Shown here: positions 1 to 8,945 of the stretch, piece by piece
Numbering within the stretch: position 1 is the stretch's first letter
How the letters are laid out: each line of letters starts with the position of its first letter
Notes under the pieces: model-generated
Seen by the model: the letters and a program-made list of their open reading frames with translations, nothing else
Databases searched by the model: none
Told to the model about the DNA's origin: nothing
Program-made: the position numbers and the translations under genes
DNA from: JBDHDH01 sp039591615
GTDB lineage: Bacteria > Gemmatimonadota > Gemmatimonadetes > Gemmatimonadales > GWC2-71-9
DNA: 64,000 nt
Direction of reading: 5' to 3'
NCBI GenBank assembly: GCA_039591615.1
Contig: JBDHDH010000001.1
Span: 1 to 64,000, forward strand

Positions 1-35
1 CGCGACGGCGATCATCACAGGAATGTCGAGGCGCA

Positions 36-2093
36 ATGCGGCGGGAGGAACTGGAATGCCTGCGGGGGCAACCACGCCCCACGCACCGACGCGTGACCGA
101 TCTGTGTCAGGAAGCCTCACCTGCTAACGCGAAAGATCTGCGGGACCAACTGCGGCGGATCCAAACATCTATCCTCGAGCAGCTGACTACAGCGCTGCGC
201 GACTTGCCAACGGCGGTGGCGTCGAAGGAGGTACTTGCCGAACCCGGCCGATCGGAGTGGGAGCAACTCGTGGAACTGATGAAGGATCTGCCAGATCGGG
301 TCTCGGTGCACTTGTGTGAACCCAAGATCGATCAACCGATTGACCCTCGCGCCGCTTGGCCGGAACAGCTGAAAGAACACACCAAGCCTTTGCAGATGCG
401 GGTCGTGCAGGTCTGGAGCGATGCCGAGCAGGTTCGCGACATCGTTCAATACAACCTTGGATCGGCAGTCGATGAACTCGAGAACGCGATTGCGTCTGGC
501 TCCGATCCAGAGGAACTGACCGCTGCCATCGAGACGGCTCGTGAACTGGCACCTGACGGCACCCGCCGGTCGGTGGTCACATTGAATGAGCTCGTGCAGT
601 CTCTCGCCGAGCCATGGCATGCCCTTTCCAACCGCGCATTCGGGGCGATCCACGAAGACTGGGAGGATCTGCTCAAGCATATCCAAGCCGATCAGGTTCT
701 CACGGCACGCTGGGTTCAGGTTCAGACGCGAATAGCTCGTCTCATCGAGCGCCAGATTCGAAGCCTGCAGCATTTGACCACCCGAGCCGTTGCCCGCCTG
801 GGCAGCTGGGTGAGCATCGTGTACCGTCGGACAATGCAGCTCATCCGACGGGGGCAGAGCGCCGTCGGCGTCTCAGAGCCGGATCAGGCCGAGCCGGTCC
901 ACACCCTGGACGCGATCGTCGGCATCGACGAGTTGCTTAAAACCCGACCGCTCGTGTACCGCAGGTTGTTCTCATTCGCGCCGGTCGAGGACGCCTCGCT
1001 ACTCGAGGGTCGTGCTCGAGACTTGGTACGGGCCCGCAAGCACTTCTTCGCCTGGCGTGACACCCAGGCTCCCGGGGTCGTCATCCTGCCGGCGCCACTG
1101 GGGAGTGGACGAACGAGCTTCTTGAATGTCGTGCAATCGAAGGTCCTCGAGGAGTGTACCGCTCGCACCGTCAGCCTCACGAATCGGCTCTCGGACACCT
1201 CGGCCTTCGCCGCGGTGATCGCCGACGCACTCGGCATCGAGGGTGAGGCGGCAAGCTCACTGGATCACCTCGAGGCGCACTTGGTGAACAGGGCTCGAAC
1301 CACACCGCCGACCGCTTGCATGATCGACGATCTCGAACACGTGCTCCTACAATCTCCGGGTGGGACCGCACTCTTGCAGCGGGTGCTCGTCTTCTTCTCA
1401 CGTACCGACACGAGTGTGTATTGGATCGCCACGATCGCTCGGCAGGCGTGGCACTTCCTCACCAAGACCGGTGGGGCCGCGGCACAATTAGTCACGGCCT
1501 ATCCGCTGGAGCGTCTCGACCGCGATGTACTCCGCGACATCGTCAACAACCGGCATGGACGCACGGGGCTCCCGCTGCGATTTGCGACCCGCAGCGATTT
1601 GTCACCCATCCTCCGGCAGCGCCTCCGGCGAGCCCGAGTGGAGTCAAAGAAGCAAGCATTGCTACGCGACTGGTACTTCGAAAGTCTCCATCGCGAGAGC
1701 GGTGAGGACATCATGCTGGCAATGTTCTACTGGCTTCGCTCAGCGGACTTCGCGGCGGAGGAGACGCTCACGATCGAGCCGATCGACGCACTGAGCTTCC
1801 GGTTCCTGGATGCGTTCGACTTGGCGCGGACCTTCACATTGAAGGCGCTCGTCATCCATAACACCTTGTCGCTCGACGAACATGCTCGGATTTTCCGCAT
1901 GAATGAAGAGCAGAGTACGATCCAATTGGAGTCATTGCTCACCCTTCGCCTCATAGAGCCAGCGAGCCCCGAGGGCAAGACCGACGGTCGACCGGCTCAC
2001 GGCCATGTGGTTCCCGGCCAACGGTACCGGCTCCGACGTCTCATCCTCCACCCGGTGATCCGGCACTTGCGGGACCGGAACCTCGTGACCTGA
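36..2093 (+). CDS. AAA/STAND-like P-loop NTPase with long helical N-terminus, 5' end possibly outside window
   Basis: The frame has no stop between the window edge and the ATG at 36, so the true start may lie upstream. The first ~300 residues are charged and helical with no known domain. A nucleotide-binding segment follows: Walker A-like APLGSGRTS at 353-361, where Arg replaces the usual Lys, and a Walker B-like CMIDDLEHV near 428-436. A winged-helix-like region closes the protein (about 600-685). This order resembles AAA/STAND regulatory ATPases, but I cannot name the family. No membrane segment is evident in the visible part. The next gene, otsA, has its own candidate promoter, so the two are probably not one operon. 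The reading frame is well supported; the function is unknown. Confidence 0.75.
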   Translation: MRREELECLRGQPRPTHRRVTDLCQEASPANAKDLRDQLRRIQTSILEQLTTALRDLPTAVASKEVLAEPGRSEWEQLVELMKDLPDRVSVHLCEPKIDQPIDPRAAWPEQLKEHTKPLQMRVVQVWSDAEQVRDIVQYNLGSAVDELENAIASGSDPEELTAAIETARELAPDGTRRSVVTLNELVQSLAEPWHALSNRAFGAIHEDWEDLLKHIQADQVLTARWVQVQTRIARLIERQIRSLQHLTTRAVARLGSWVSIVYRRTMQLIRRGQSAVGVSEPDQAEPVHTLDAIVGIDELLKTRPLVYRRLFSFAPVEDASLLEGRARDLVRARKHFFAWRDTQAPGVVILPAPLGSGRTSFLNVVQSKVLEECTARTVSLTNRLSDTSAFAAVIADALGIEGEAASSLDHLEAHLVNRARTTPPTACMIDDLEHVLLQSPGGTALLQRVLVFFSRTDTSVYWIATIARQAWHFLTKTGGAAAQLVTAYPLERLDRDVLRDIVNNRHGRTGLPLRFATRSDLSPILRQRLRRARVESKKQALLRDWYFESLHRESGEDIMLAMFYWLRSADFAAEETLTIEPIDALSFRFLDAFDLARTFTLKALVIHNTLSLDEHARIFRMNEEQSTIQLESLLTLRLIEPASPEGKTDGRPAHGHVVPGQRYRLRRLILHPVIRHLRDRNLVT

Positions 2094-2236
2094 TGCCGAG
2101 GCGCCCGCCGAACCGATAGATTCGGCACCCTACCACTGGCGGACGTGCTCGCGACATTGCCGGCGGCTGTCCTATTTCGACCTCGGCGATCCTGAGACCG
2201 CCGCGCCACCTCGCAACAGTCCGGCGTCGATCCTTG

Positions 2237-2242
2237 TATACT
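2237..2242 (+). promoter_or_regulatory. Candidate -10 element (TATACT) for otsA
   Basis: TATACT lies in the otherwise GC-rich gap 2094-2315. The -35 region is weak (CAACAG at 2214-2219, 17-bp spacer). Transcription would start near 2249, which falls after the upstream GTG at 2247 and so favours the ATG at 2316 as the otsA start. The rest of the gap shows nothing convincing. Confidence 0.4.
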
Positions 2243-2315
2243 ATTTGTGTGGGGTTTGCGGCACACCGATGCCGCGTACCCCCCCTCTTGCACGCCAACC
2301 CATTCCGAGACCGCT

Positions 2316-3749
2316 ATGGCCCGTCCGAAAGCCAGGTTCAGCCGCCAATCCCGCCTCGTCGTTGTGAGTAATCGTCTCCCCGTAACGTTTCGCCGTGGCC
2401 CCCGCGGGCCGGAGAGCTACCGCTCGACGGGCGGCTTGGTGGCGGCCTTCGAGCCCACGCTGGAGGAGCACGGCGGCGTATGGATAGGCTGGCCCGGCAC
2501 CGAGTTTGACAGTGAGGCCGGGTTCAAGGAACTGGGTGACCAATACGCCATCGAACCAGTCCCCATCTCTCGAACGGAGCTCAAACGCTACTACCACGGG
2601 TTCGCGAATCGAACCCTATGGCCGCTGTTCCACTCGCTCCCCACCCAGACGGTGTATCATCTCCAAGACTGGCAAACGTATTGCGAGGTCAACGAACGAT
2701 TCGCCGACGTAACGGCCAGCCTGACGAAGCGTGGCGACAGCGTGTGGATCAACGACTATCACCTGTTCCTCACGCCGTCTCAGTTGCGTGAGCGCAAGCC
2801 GGATACGTCCATTGGATTCTTCCTCCACATCCCGTTCCCGCCCTATGACATCTTCCGTCTGTTACCGTGGGCGACTGAGGTGCTCCTCGGGCTGCTGGGC
2901 TCCGACCTCATCGGACTCCACGTCAAGGGTTATACCCGAAACTTCCTGGAATGCGCGAGGCGACATCTCGGCGCCCACGTGGATCGCCGCCGTGGAATCG
3001 TGGAATTCGACGGCAGATCGACCCGCGTCGCAGCGTTCCCCCTCGGTATCGACTTCGATCACTTCGAGTCCCTGGCCCTGAGCGCACCATCGGGAGACCA
3101 CCCGGTGGGAGAGCAGATCGTCCTCGGAGTCGATCGCCTCGACTACACCAAGGGCATACCACAGCGCATTCATGCGTTCTCGAGGCTGCTGGAGCGGTAT
3201 CCCGAACACCGCCAGCACGTCACCCTCCTGCAGGTCGCGGTCCCAAGCCGCTCGGAGGTCGCGGAGTACCGGCAGCTCAAGCGGGAGATCGACGAGCTGG
3301 TCGGTCGGGTGAACGGTCGATTCGCGACGGCGACGTGGAGCCCCATTCGGTATCTCTACCGTTCTGTCCCGCAAGAACGGCTGGCGGCCCTCTATCGCGA
3401 TGCCCACGTTGCCATTGTCACGCCGCTCAGGGACGGCATGAACCTCGTGGCGAAGGAGTACGTCACCTGCCAAGTAGCCAACCCCGGCGTGCTGGTACTC
3501 TCTATGCTGGCTGGCGCGGCCGAGACGATGCGTGAAGCGATCCTGGTAAACCCCTACGACGTGGAGGGTACCGCGCTGGCCCTCCATCGGGCCCTGACTA
3601 TGCCCTGGAAGGAGCGGGAAAAGCGCCTCGACGCCCTCCGGGCTCGAGAGCGCTCCAGCAATGTGCATGTCTGGGCCAAATCCTTCCTCGACAGCCTCTC
3701 CGGCGCACACGAGTTGGCTGAGGATCTCCAGGTGGCAGCGACGTCGTAG
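2316..3749 (+). CDS. otsA: Alpha,alpha-trehalose-6-phosphate synthase (GT20)
   Basis: Joins UDP-glucose and glucose-6-phosphate to trehalose-6-phosphate, in the cytoplasm. Family motifs from the ATG at 2316 (477 aa): SNRLP 18-22, GG 39-40, WPG 59-61, INDYHL 145-150, HIPFP 171-175, DRLDYTKG 273-280 with the Arg and Lys that bind sugar-nucleotide phosphates, and PLRDGMNLVAKEY in the C-terminal Rossmann half. The length fits a stand-alone OtsA. An upstream in-frame GTG at 2247 would add 23 unconserved residues and sits at the predicted transcription start. No trehalose-6-phosphate phosphatase (otsB) is adjacent or elsewhere in the window. Trehalose is a compatible solute, consistent with the other osmotic genes here. 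Confidence 0.95.
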   Translation: MARPKARFSRQSRLVVVSNRLPVTFRRGPRGPESYRSTGGLVAAFEPTLEEHGGVWIGWPGTEFDSEAGFKELGDQYAIEPVPISRTELKRYYHGFANRTLWPLFHSLPTQTVYHLQDWQTYCEVNERFADVTASLTKRGDSVWINDYHLFLTPSQLRERKPDTSIGFFLHIPFPPYDIFRLLPWATEVLLGLLGSDLIGLHVKGYTRNFLECARRHLGAHVDRRRGIVEFDGRSTRVAAFPLGIDFDHFESLALSAPSGDHPVGEQIVLGVDRLDYTKGIPQRIHAFSRLLERYPEHRQHVTLLQVAVPSRSEVAEYRQLKREIDELVGRVNGRFATATWSPIRYLYRSVPQERLAALYRDAHVAIVTPLRDGMNLVAKEYVTCQVANPGVLVLSMLAGAAETMREAILVNPYDVEGTALALHRALTMPWKEREKRLDALRARERSSNVHVWAKSFLDSLSGAHELAEDLQVAATS

Positions 3750-3762
3750 GCCGCGACCCCCC

Positions 3763-4983
3763 GTGTCCCCCAAATGGCGCACCCTTTCCGTGCTCGCCCT
3801 CGCCGAGCTCTTGGCGATGAGCCTGTGGTTCTCGGCCACGGCGGTCGCTCCAGCTCTGATCGAGGAGTGGGGCCTCACACCGGGACACGCCGCATGGCTC
3901 ACCATGTCCGTTCAGGTGGGGTTTGTAGCGGGGGCGCTCTTCAGCGCGCTGTTCAACCTGTCGGACGTCTGGGAACCGCGGAAGGTGCTCGCGGCCGGTG
4001 CGACACTGGGTGCCCTCCTCAACGCCGCCATCCCCGCTTTCCATGTGACCTTTCTCCCGGCGGTCGCGCTGCGGTTCGGGACGGGAGCGGCCCTGGCGGC
4101 GGTCTACCCCGTGGGAATGAAGATCATGGCGACCTGGACGAAGGAGGATCGAGGACTCGGGATCGGTCTCCTGGTGGGCGCGCTCACGGTTGGCTCCGCA
4201 TCTCCTCATCTGGTCAAGGCATTCGGCGGGATCGGGGCGTGGGCGCCCGTGCTGTACACCGTGTCGTTGTTGGCCGCGCTCGGCGGGCTCCTCGGCTGGC
4301 ACTACGGGGTCCTCGGCCCCTACGCGGGGCCGACACCCCGGTTTCATTGGCGACACATGGGCAGAGCGTTGTCGCGGCCACCGCTCCGGCTCGCCAACTT
4401 CGGCTACCTGGGCCACATGTGGGAGCTGTACGCGATGTGGACGTGGATTCCGTTGTTCATGCTCGAAGCGTACGAAGGGGCGGGATCGGGATGGGCTGCA
4501 TGGTTGAGCCCCGAGGTCGGGGCGGCTCTTGCCGCGTTTGCGGCCATCGCCATGGGAGGACCGGGGAGTCTCGTGGCCGGGTGGGTCGCCGATCGATGGG
4601 GACGGACACAAACGACGATGCTCAGCATGATCATCAGTGGCAGCTGCGCGCTCGCGGTGGGGCTCATGTTCGATCGCCCTCTGCTGCTCACACTGGTGGT
4701 GTTGCTCTGGGGCTTCGCCGTCGTCGCCGACTCTGCCCAGTTCTCGAGCAGTGTGAGCGAGCTCTCGGAACCCGAATACATGGGAACGCAGCTCACCACA
4801 CAGACGTCGATGGGCTTTGTCCTGACGCTGCTCACCATCCGCTTGGTCCCCGAGGCCGTGGAGTGGGTAGGCTGGCGGTGGGCGTTCACCGTCCTCGCCC
4901 TCGGACCGGCGTTCGGTACGTGGGCCATGTGGCGGCTCAAGCGGTCGCCCGAAGCAGCAAAGCTGGCGGGGGGAAGGGGCTAG
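3763..4983 (+). CDS. MFS transporter
   Basis: About 406 residues from a GTG at 3763, 13 nt after otsA. The protein is hydrophobic, with roughly 12 predicted membrane segments and paired glycine-rich helices typical of the major facilitator superfamily. The loop around VADRWGRTQT matches the conserved MFS loop (DRxGR) in the second half. The open frame runs back to an ATG at 3661 inside otsA, but those 34 residues are Arg/Pro/Ser-rich out-of-frame sequence, so I chose GTG 3763 just before the first membrane helix. No ribosome site is obvious. The substrate cannot be told from sequence; nitrate/sugar-type MFS exporters are possible relatives. It is probably cotranscribed with otsA because of the short spacing. 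Confidence 0.85.
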   Translation: MSPKWRTLSVLALAELLAMSLWFSATAVAPALIEEWGLTPGHAAWLTMSVQVGFVAGALFSALFNLSDVWEPRKVLAAGATLGALLNAAIPAFHVTFLPAVALRFGTGAALAAVYPVGMKIMATWTKEDRGLGIGLLVGALTVGSASPHLVKAFGGIGAWAPVLYTVSLLAALGGLLGWHYGVLGPYAGPTPRFHWRHMGRALSRPPLRLANFGYLGHMWELYAMWTWIPLFMLEAYEGAGSGWAAWLSPEVGAALAAFAAIAMGGPGSLVAGWVADRWGRTQTTMLSMIISGSCALAVGLMFDRPLLLTLVVLLWGFAVVADSAQFSSSVSELSEPEYMGTQLTTQTSMGFVLTLLTIRLVPEAVEWVGWRWAFTVLALGPAFGTWAMWRLKRSPEAAKLAGGRG

Positions 4984-5098
4984 GGGCACCAGGACGCAGG
5001 ACGAATGACGCGACGGCCCACCGGGGGGATGCGTTCTCCCCTCCACCCCGTGCGTATCCGCTGGCGAGTCGGCACGGACGGGGCTAAGTTCGAGCTTG

Positions 5099-5647
5099 AT
5101 GCCCGGACATGTTCAAACAAAACCTAGCATCCTCATCTCCGAGCAAGACATCCGGCAGCGCGTCACGGAACTCGCCGCCAGCGTAGACCGCGACTACGAA
5201 GGAAAAGGCGAGCTCATACTCGTTGGCGTGCTCAAGGGTGCTTTCATATTCCTTGCCGACTTATCCCGTCGTCTCACCATTACCCGGCAGATCGAATTCA
5301 TCGCGATCTCGAGTTATCAGGATGCGAGCGAATCGGGCGCCGTGCGCCTGGTGATGGATCTACGCCGCAGCATCGAAGGAAAGCACGTGCTGGTGGTGGA
5401 AGACATCGTGGACACGGGTCGCACGCTCCACTACCTGATCGAGCTGCTCAAGGCTCGCGACCCAGAGTCCATCCGCGCGTGTGCCCTGGTCCGGAAGAAG
5501 AGCCGTCACGAGGTCGAGGTGCGGCTCGACTACCTCGGCTTCGACATTCCCGACGTATGGGTGGTGGGCTACGGGCTGGATTACGCAGAGCAGCATCGCA
5601 CGTTGCCCTACATTGGAGTCGTGAAACCGGGGGGCGGTACGGGCTAG
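5099..5647 (+). CDS. hpt: Hypoxanthine phosphoribosyltransferase
   Basis: Purine salvage enzyme converting hypoxanthine or guanine plus PRPP to IMP or GMP. The 182-residue length is normal. The PRPP-binding motif EDIVDTGRT sits at 101-109, the LKGAF motif that precedes the flexible loop at 45-49, and a C-terminal LDYAEQHR-type motif typical of Hpt is present. ATG 5099 is preceded directly by an in-frame TTG at 5096; ATG is preferred. The 115-nt gap before the gene shows no clear promoter. The gene is stand-alone; Hpt genes often lie next to tilS and ftsH, which are not seen here. Confidence 0.94.
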   Translation: MPGHVQTKPSILISEQDIRQRVTELAASVDRDYEGKGELILVGVLKGAFIFLADLSRRLTITRQIEFIAISSYQDASESGAVRLVMDLRRSIEGKHVLVVEDIVDTGRTLHYLIELLKARDPESIRACALVRKKSRHEVEVRLDYLGFDIPDVWVVGYGLDYAEQHRTLPYIGVVKPGGGTG

Positions 5648-5921
5648 TCCGACACGGGGCGTCTCACACCAGCGCCACGCCGCAGCTGCAACCCTTCCCG
5701 CTCGAGACGCATCTCACCGTACGGAGGGCATTCCTTACGATTCCCTGACATCCGACCCGTGATTCGGGAGAAACCAAATCAGCCCTCGACATGTAGTGAC
5801 AACAAGCAGGAGCCGAAGCGCCGCGCTCGGTTCCGGATTGCGGGCATCGCCGTTGCCTCGACTGCCTCGGTCTCCTCCCCCCGCACAGCGTGTTGCGGCC
5901 TGACCAACGGAGGACAAACCG

Positions 5922-6398
5922 ATGTCATTGAGAGCACCCGTTCATATTGCAGCAGTCCCCTTGATCGCCCTCTTCGCTGTCGTGACCACCGCACGAGCTC
6001 AAGAAAGGGCGACATCCTTGACGGGAACAGTCACAACAGTGGACGCCACCCAACCCATCGCCGGTGCTACGGTGATGGTCCGTGGCGCCGGGGTCGGAAC
6101 CACCACCAACGCGTCGGGCCGTTTTCGGCTGAACGAACTCGAAGCCGGCAATCAGTCCTTCGAGATATGGCGCGATGGGTACGAATCCATGACCGTCAGG
6201 GTCAACCTCAGAGAGGGCGAGACCTGCGAGATACCCGCCGGGCTCTTGGAACTCGAAGCGGCGCGGACCGAGTACGACCAGCAGCCTGTTGCCAGTCGGC
6301 GCGCCATTGTAGAACGAGACCAGTTCCACAAGTGGCGCGCCCGCTCGGTGACGGAGATACTCCATATGCAAGGGGGCGCGGCCGGAGCAAAACCCTGA
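5922..6398 (+). CDS. Secreted carboxypeptidase-regulatory-like domain protein
   Basis: 158 residues. A signal peptide with a hydrophobic stretch and a TARAQ cleavage site near 26-27 is followed by one beta-sandwich repeat (LTGTVTTVDATQPIAGATV ... NASGRFRLNELEAG) of the CarboxypepD_reg/peptidase-associated type. That domain normally sits at the N-terminus of TonB-dependent receptors. After it, SVTEILHMQGG near the C-terminus resembles the start of a receptor plug domain, but the frame stops at once. A good ribosome site (GGAGG at 5909-5913) supports the start. It is either a free-standing single-domain protein or the remains of a longer receptor. Confidence 0.75.
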   Translation: MSLRAPVHIAAVPLIALFAVVTTARAQERATSLTGTVTTVDATQPIAGATVMVRGAGVGTTTNASGRFRLNELEAGNQSFEIWRDGYESMTVRVNLREGETCEIPAGLLELEAARTEYDQQPVASRRAIVERDQFHKWRARSVTEILHMQGGAAGAKP

Positions 6399-6411
6399 GC
6401 GGCTCGGCACA

Positions 6412-6428
6412 CCAGGATCCTATCCTGG
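6412..6428. terminator. Inverted repeat between convergent genes, possible terminator
   Basis: A perfect 7-bp stem (CCAGGAT 6412-6418 with ATCCTGG 6422-6428) around a 3-nt loop lies between the convergent ends of the secreted protein gene (6398) and the M28 peptidase gene (6470). No T-run follows on either strand, so it would be an atypical terminator. Confidence 0.35.
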
Positions 6429-6469
6429 CACCTTCTCCGTGCGAGTGGTTCGGGCGCCGGGGAGTAGCG

Positions 6470-8122
6470 CTAGTCCCGCGCCATCATCGCATCCCGCGTC
6501 GCCTTGAACTCCGTGCCCTCCCGCCAGTTGGGAAACGCGGTTTCGTCGGCGAGACGGTATCCCACGCGAAACAGCAGCCGTAAGTCGTCCACGGCCCCGG
6601 AGAGATCCCAGTTGGGATCGTATTCGTCCGACGGCTTATGGTATCGTTCGTTGGTGTACTCTTCCCGCTGCGCACGGCCGAATTCCTCGCCACCCTCCAC
6701 ATGGTCGATACCCGCGTCGGTGTACAGAGCGGGCACTCCCACTTTCGCAAAATTGAAATGGTCCGACCGGTAGTAGAATCCCTTCTCGGGCTCCGGATCG
6801 GGCCGAATAGCCCGATCTTGCGCACCGGCAGCGTCCGCCAGGTACCGGTCGAGTTCCGACATCCCGTAGCCCACCACCGTGATATCCTTCATGGAACCCC
6901 AGATATTGAGCCCATCCATGTTGATCGCCGCCACCGTCTTGTCGAGCGGATACACGGGGTTCGCCGCGTAGAAGGCTGACCCCAGCAGCCCCTGCTCCTC
7001 GGCAGCGACCGAGAGGAAGAGAACGGAACGGGCTGGCCGTTTCTCCAGCGACGCGAAGGCTTCCGCCAAGACGAGGAGGCCCGCCGTCCCCGTCGCGTTA
7101 TCCAGGGCTCCGTTGTAGATCTGGTCGCCCTCCAACGTGGGATCCCGTCCCAGGTGGTCCCAGTGTGCCATGTACACGACGTATTCGTCAGGGCGCGTCG
7201 CACCTAGCAGAACTGCTACCACATTGTTGGACGTGGATCTCTCGATCGTGTTGTCCACGGTCAGCGACGCCGTGAGTTCCATCGGGACTGCCTCGAACCC
7301 ACGCTCCGTCGCTAGCGGCTTGAGCGAATCGTAGCTCAGCCCCGCCTGGCGGAACACTGCCTGGGCGCTCTCGAGCGTCAGCCACCCTTCCGCAACGATC
7401 CGCGACATGTTGTTGTCGTCTCGGACCAGATCGAACTGCGGGCCAGTCCAGCTGCTACTCACGACGTCCCAGGGATAGCCCGCGGGGGCCGTCTCGTGAA
7501 CGATTAGCGCCCCCGCTGCGCCCTGGCGGGCCGCTTCCTCGTATTTGTACGTCCAGCGGCCGTAGTAGGTCATGGCGTTGCCATTGAACAGCGTTGTGTC
7601 CTGCGTGGCAAAGCCCGGATCGTTCACCAGGATCACCACGGTCTTGCCGCCGACATCCAGGCCCTCGTAATCGTTCCAGCCGTACTCTGGCGCGACGACG
7701 CCGTAGCCTACGAAGACCATCTCGGAGTTGGTGAGCGTGGCCCGTTCCACCACCCGGGTGGTCCACGCCATGAATTCGATGCCGTACCGGAACTGGTTGG
7801 TCACCCCGGCACCCTGGACCGTGAGCGTCATGCTGGGAGCCGCCGCAATGGCGACCAGGGGCACTTCCTGGAAAAAGTCGCCGCGATTGCCCGGTTCGAG
7901 GTCGAGCTGCTCGAATTCGGCCTTCAGGTAGTCGATCGTCTTCTGCTCTCCAGGCGAGGAGGGTCCACGACCCTCGAATTCGTCCGAGGCCAGCGCCCGA
8001 ACGTGCGAATGGAGATCATCGGCGGTTATGGTGCCGAGCGCGGTGGTCAGCCGAGCATCCTCGCCGGCGCACCCTGCCAGGAGGGATCCCAGGACGGCAG
8101 CTGAGACGGTCAGTCGCTTCAT
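6470..8122 (-). CDS. M28 family metallopeptidase lipoprotein with inserted PA-like domain
   Basis: 550 residues beginning with a lipoprotein signal (lipobox LAGC, Cys18), so anchored in the cell envelope. The M28 two-zinc site is complete: His320 (AHWDH), Asp341 (GALDNATG), catalytic pair Glu375-Glu376 (VAAEEQG), Asp403 (NMDG) and His496 (YHKPSDEYD). The segment ~130-260 is a protease-associated-type insertion found in aminopeptidase Y/S-like members. The likely role is release of N-terminal amino acids from peptides outside the cytoplasm. It is last in a minus-strand run with msrP and msrQ (48 nt after msrQ), but a functional link to them is not established. Confidence 0.92.
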   Translation of the reverse strand: MKRLTVSAAVLGSLLAGCAGEDARLTTALGTITADDLHSHVRALASDEFEGRGPSSPGEQKTIDYLKAEFEQLDLEPGNRGDFFQEVPLVAIAAAPSMTLTVQGAGVTNQFRYGIEFMAWTTRVVERATLTNSEMVFVGYGVVAPEYGWNDYEGLDVGGKTVVILVNDPGFATQDTTLFNGNAMTYYGRWTYKYEEAARQGAAGALIVHETAPAGYPWDVVSSSWTGPQFDLVRDDNNMSRIVAEGWLTLESAQAVFRQAGLSYDSLKPLATERGFEAVPMELTASLTVDNTIERSTSNNVVAVLLGATRPDEYVVYMAHWDHLGRDPTLEGDQIYNGALDNATGTAGLLVLAEAFASLEKRPARSVLFLSVAAEEQGLLGSAFYAANPVYPLDKTVAAINMDGLNIWGSMKDITVVGYGMSELDRYLADAAGAQDRAIRPDPEPEKGFYYRSDHFNFAKVGVPALYTDAGIDHVEGGEEFGRAQREEYTNERYHKPSDEYDPNWDLSGAVDDLRLLFRVGYRLADETAFPNWREGTEFKATRDAMMARD

Positions 8123-8170
8123 GGTGAGCCTCTGAGATTGGGCGTGCTGGTTCTGCGTCTCAGCAGGAAT

Positions 8171-8827
8171 CTAGTCGGTCTGTACGGGTGACGGAGCCGG
8201 TGCCGCCACCTCGTCCGCGGTGCGACGACGACGCTTCTGTGACCGACGAATCGTCCACAGCCGAAACCCCAAGAGCCCCACCAGCACGAGGCCATAGACC
8301 ACCGGCCGCTGCTCCTCCGCTTTCACCTTCCAGAGGAAGTGGAGCACACCGCCCGCGGCCGCCACGTACACCAATCGGTGCAGCAGCTGCCACCGCTTCC
8401 CACCCAGCCGCTTCACCCAGCCATTCGTCGAGGTCACCGCCAGCGGGATGAGGAGCACGAAGCTAGTGAAGCCCACCGTAACGTACGGACGCTCGAGGAT
8501 GTCTTCGAGGATGAACTCGAGGGAAAAAAACTGATCGAACAGGTAGATGCTGAAGTGCGACGCGACATAGAAGAACGCAAACAGCCCCAGCATCCGCCGC
8601 AGCAACACCAGCGCTGGCACGTCGAGGAGCACACGGGCAGGCGTCACCGCCAACGTCACCATGAGGAGGGTGAGCGTCGTGATGCCGGTGCGATGCGTGA
8701 TCTCCTCGATGGGATTGGCACCGAGCCCGCCAGTGAATCCATCCCACACGGCGAGTGCAGCAGGGAGGAGGCAGAGGACAAAAGCGACGGGCTTGAGGAC
8801 CCGCCGCACCCACTGACTTTGAGTCAT
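8171..8827 (-). CDS. msrQ: Haem-binding membrane subunit of methionine sulfoxide reductase MsrPQ
   Basis: Passes electrons from the respiratory chain to periplasmic MsrP. About 218 residues with roughly six membrane helices of the ferric-reductase-like family; histidines such as those in YVASHFSIYL and WQLLHRLVYVAAAGGVLHFLW are the expected haem ligands. HRTG and LTPARVLL match the conserved N-terminal part of YedZ/MsrQ. I chose the ATG at 8827 (MTQSQW) rather than the frame opening at 8902, which adds a Gly-rich unconserved stretch. The C-terminus is basic (KRRRRTADE) and probably cytoplasmic. It lies 118 nt downstream of msrP in the same direction. Confidence 0.93.
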   Translation of the reverse strand: MTQSQWVRRVLKPVAFVLCLLPAALAVWDGFTGGLGANPIEEITHRTGITTLTLLMVTLAVTPARVLLDVPALVLLRRMLGLFAFFYVASHFSIYLFDQFFSLEFILEDILERPYVTVGFTSFVLLIPLAVTSTNGWVKRLGGKRWQLLHRLVYVAAAGGVLHFLWKVKAEEQRPVVYGLVLVGLLGFRLWTIRRSQKRRRRTADEVAAPAPSPVQTD

Positions 8828-8945
8828 ACGTTGATCGTGGCCGATTGCGTGGCTTCTGCCTCCACCGCCTCCGTTGCTCAGCCCCGCTGGCTGAGCAAGC
8901 AATCAGGACCCAGCAAGGACAGACCCAGGTGGCGTCGGGACACCA

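Noticed and set aside
3661..3762. ATG 3661 as MFS start
   Set aside because: Adds Arg/Pro-rich residues that overlap otsA in another frame; first membrane helix begins after GTG 3763.
3598..5046. 482-codon minus-strand ORF
   Set aside because: Antisense of the MFS gene; low-complexity Arg/Gly/Pro/His composition, no homology pattern.
5648..5921. tRNA gene in the hpt downstream gap
   Set aside because: No TPsiC-loop motif or cloverleaf could be drawn.
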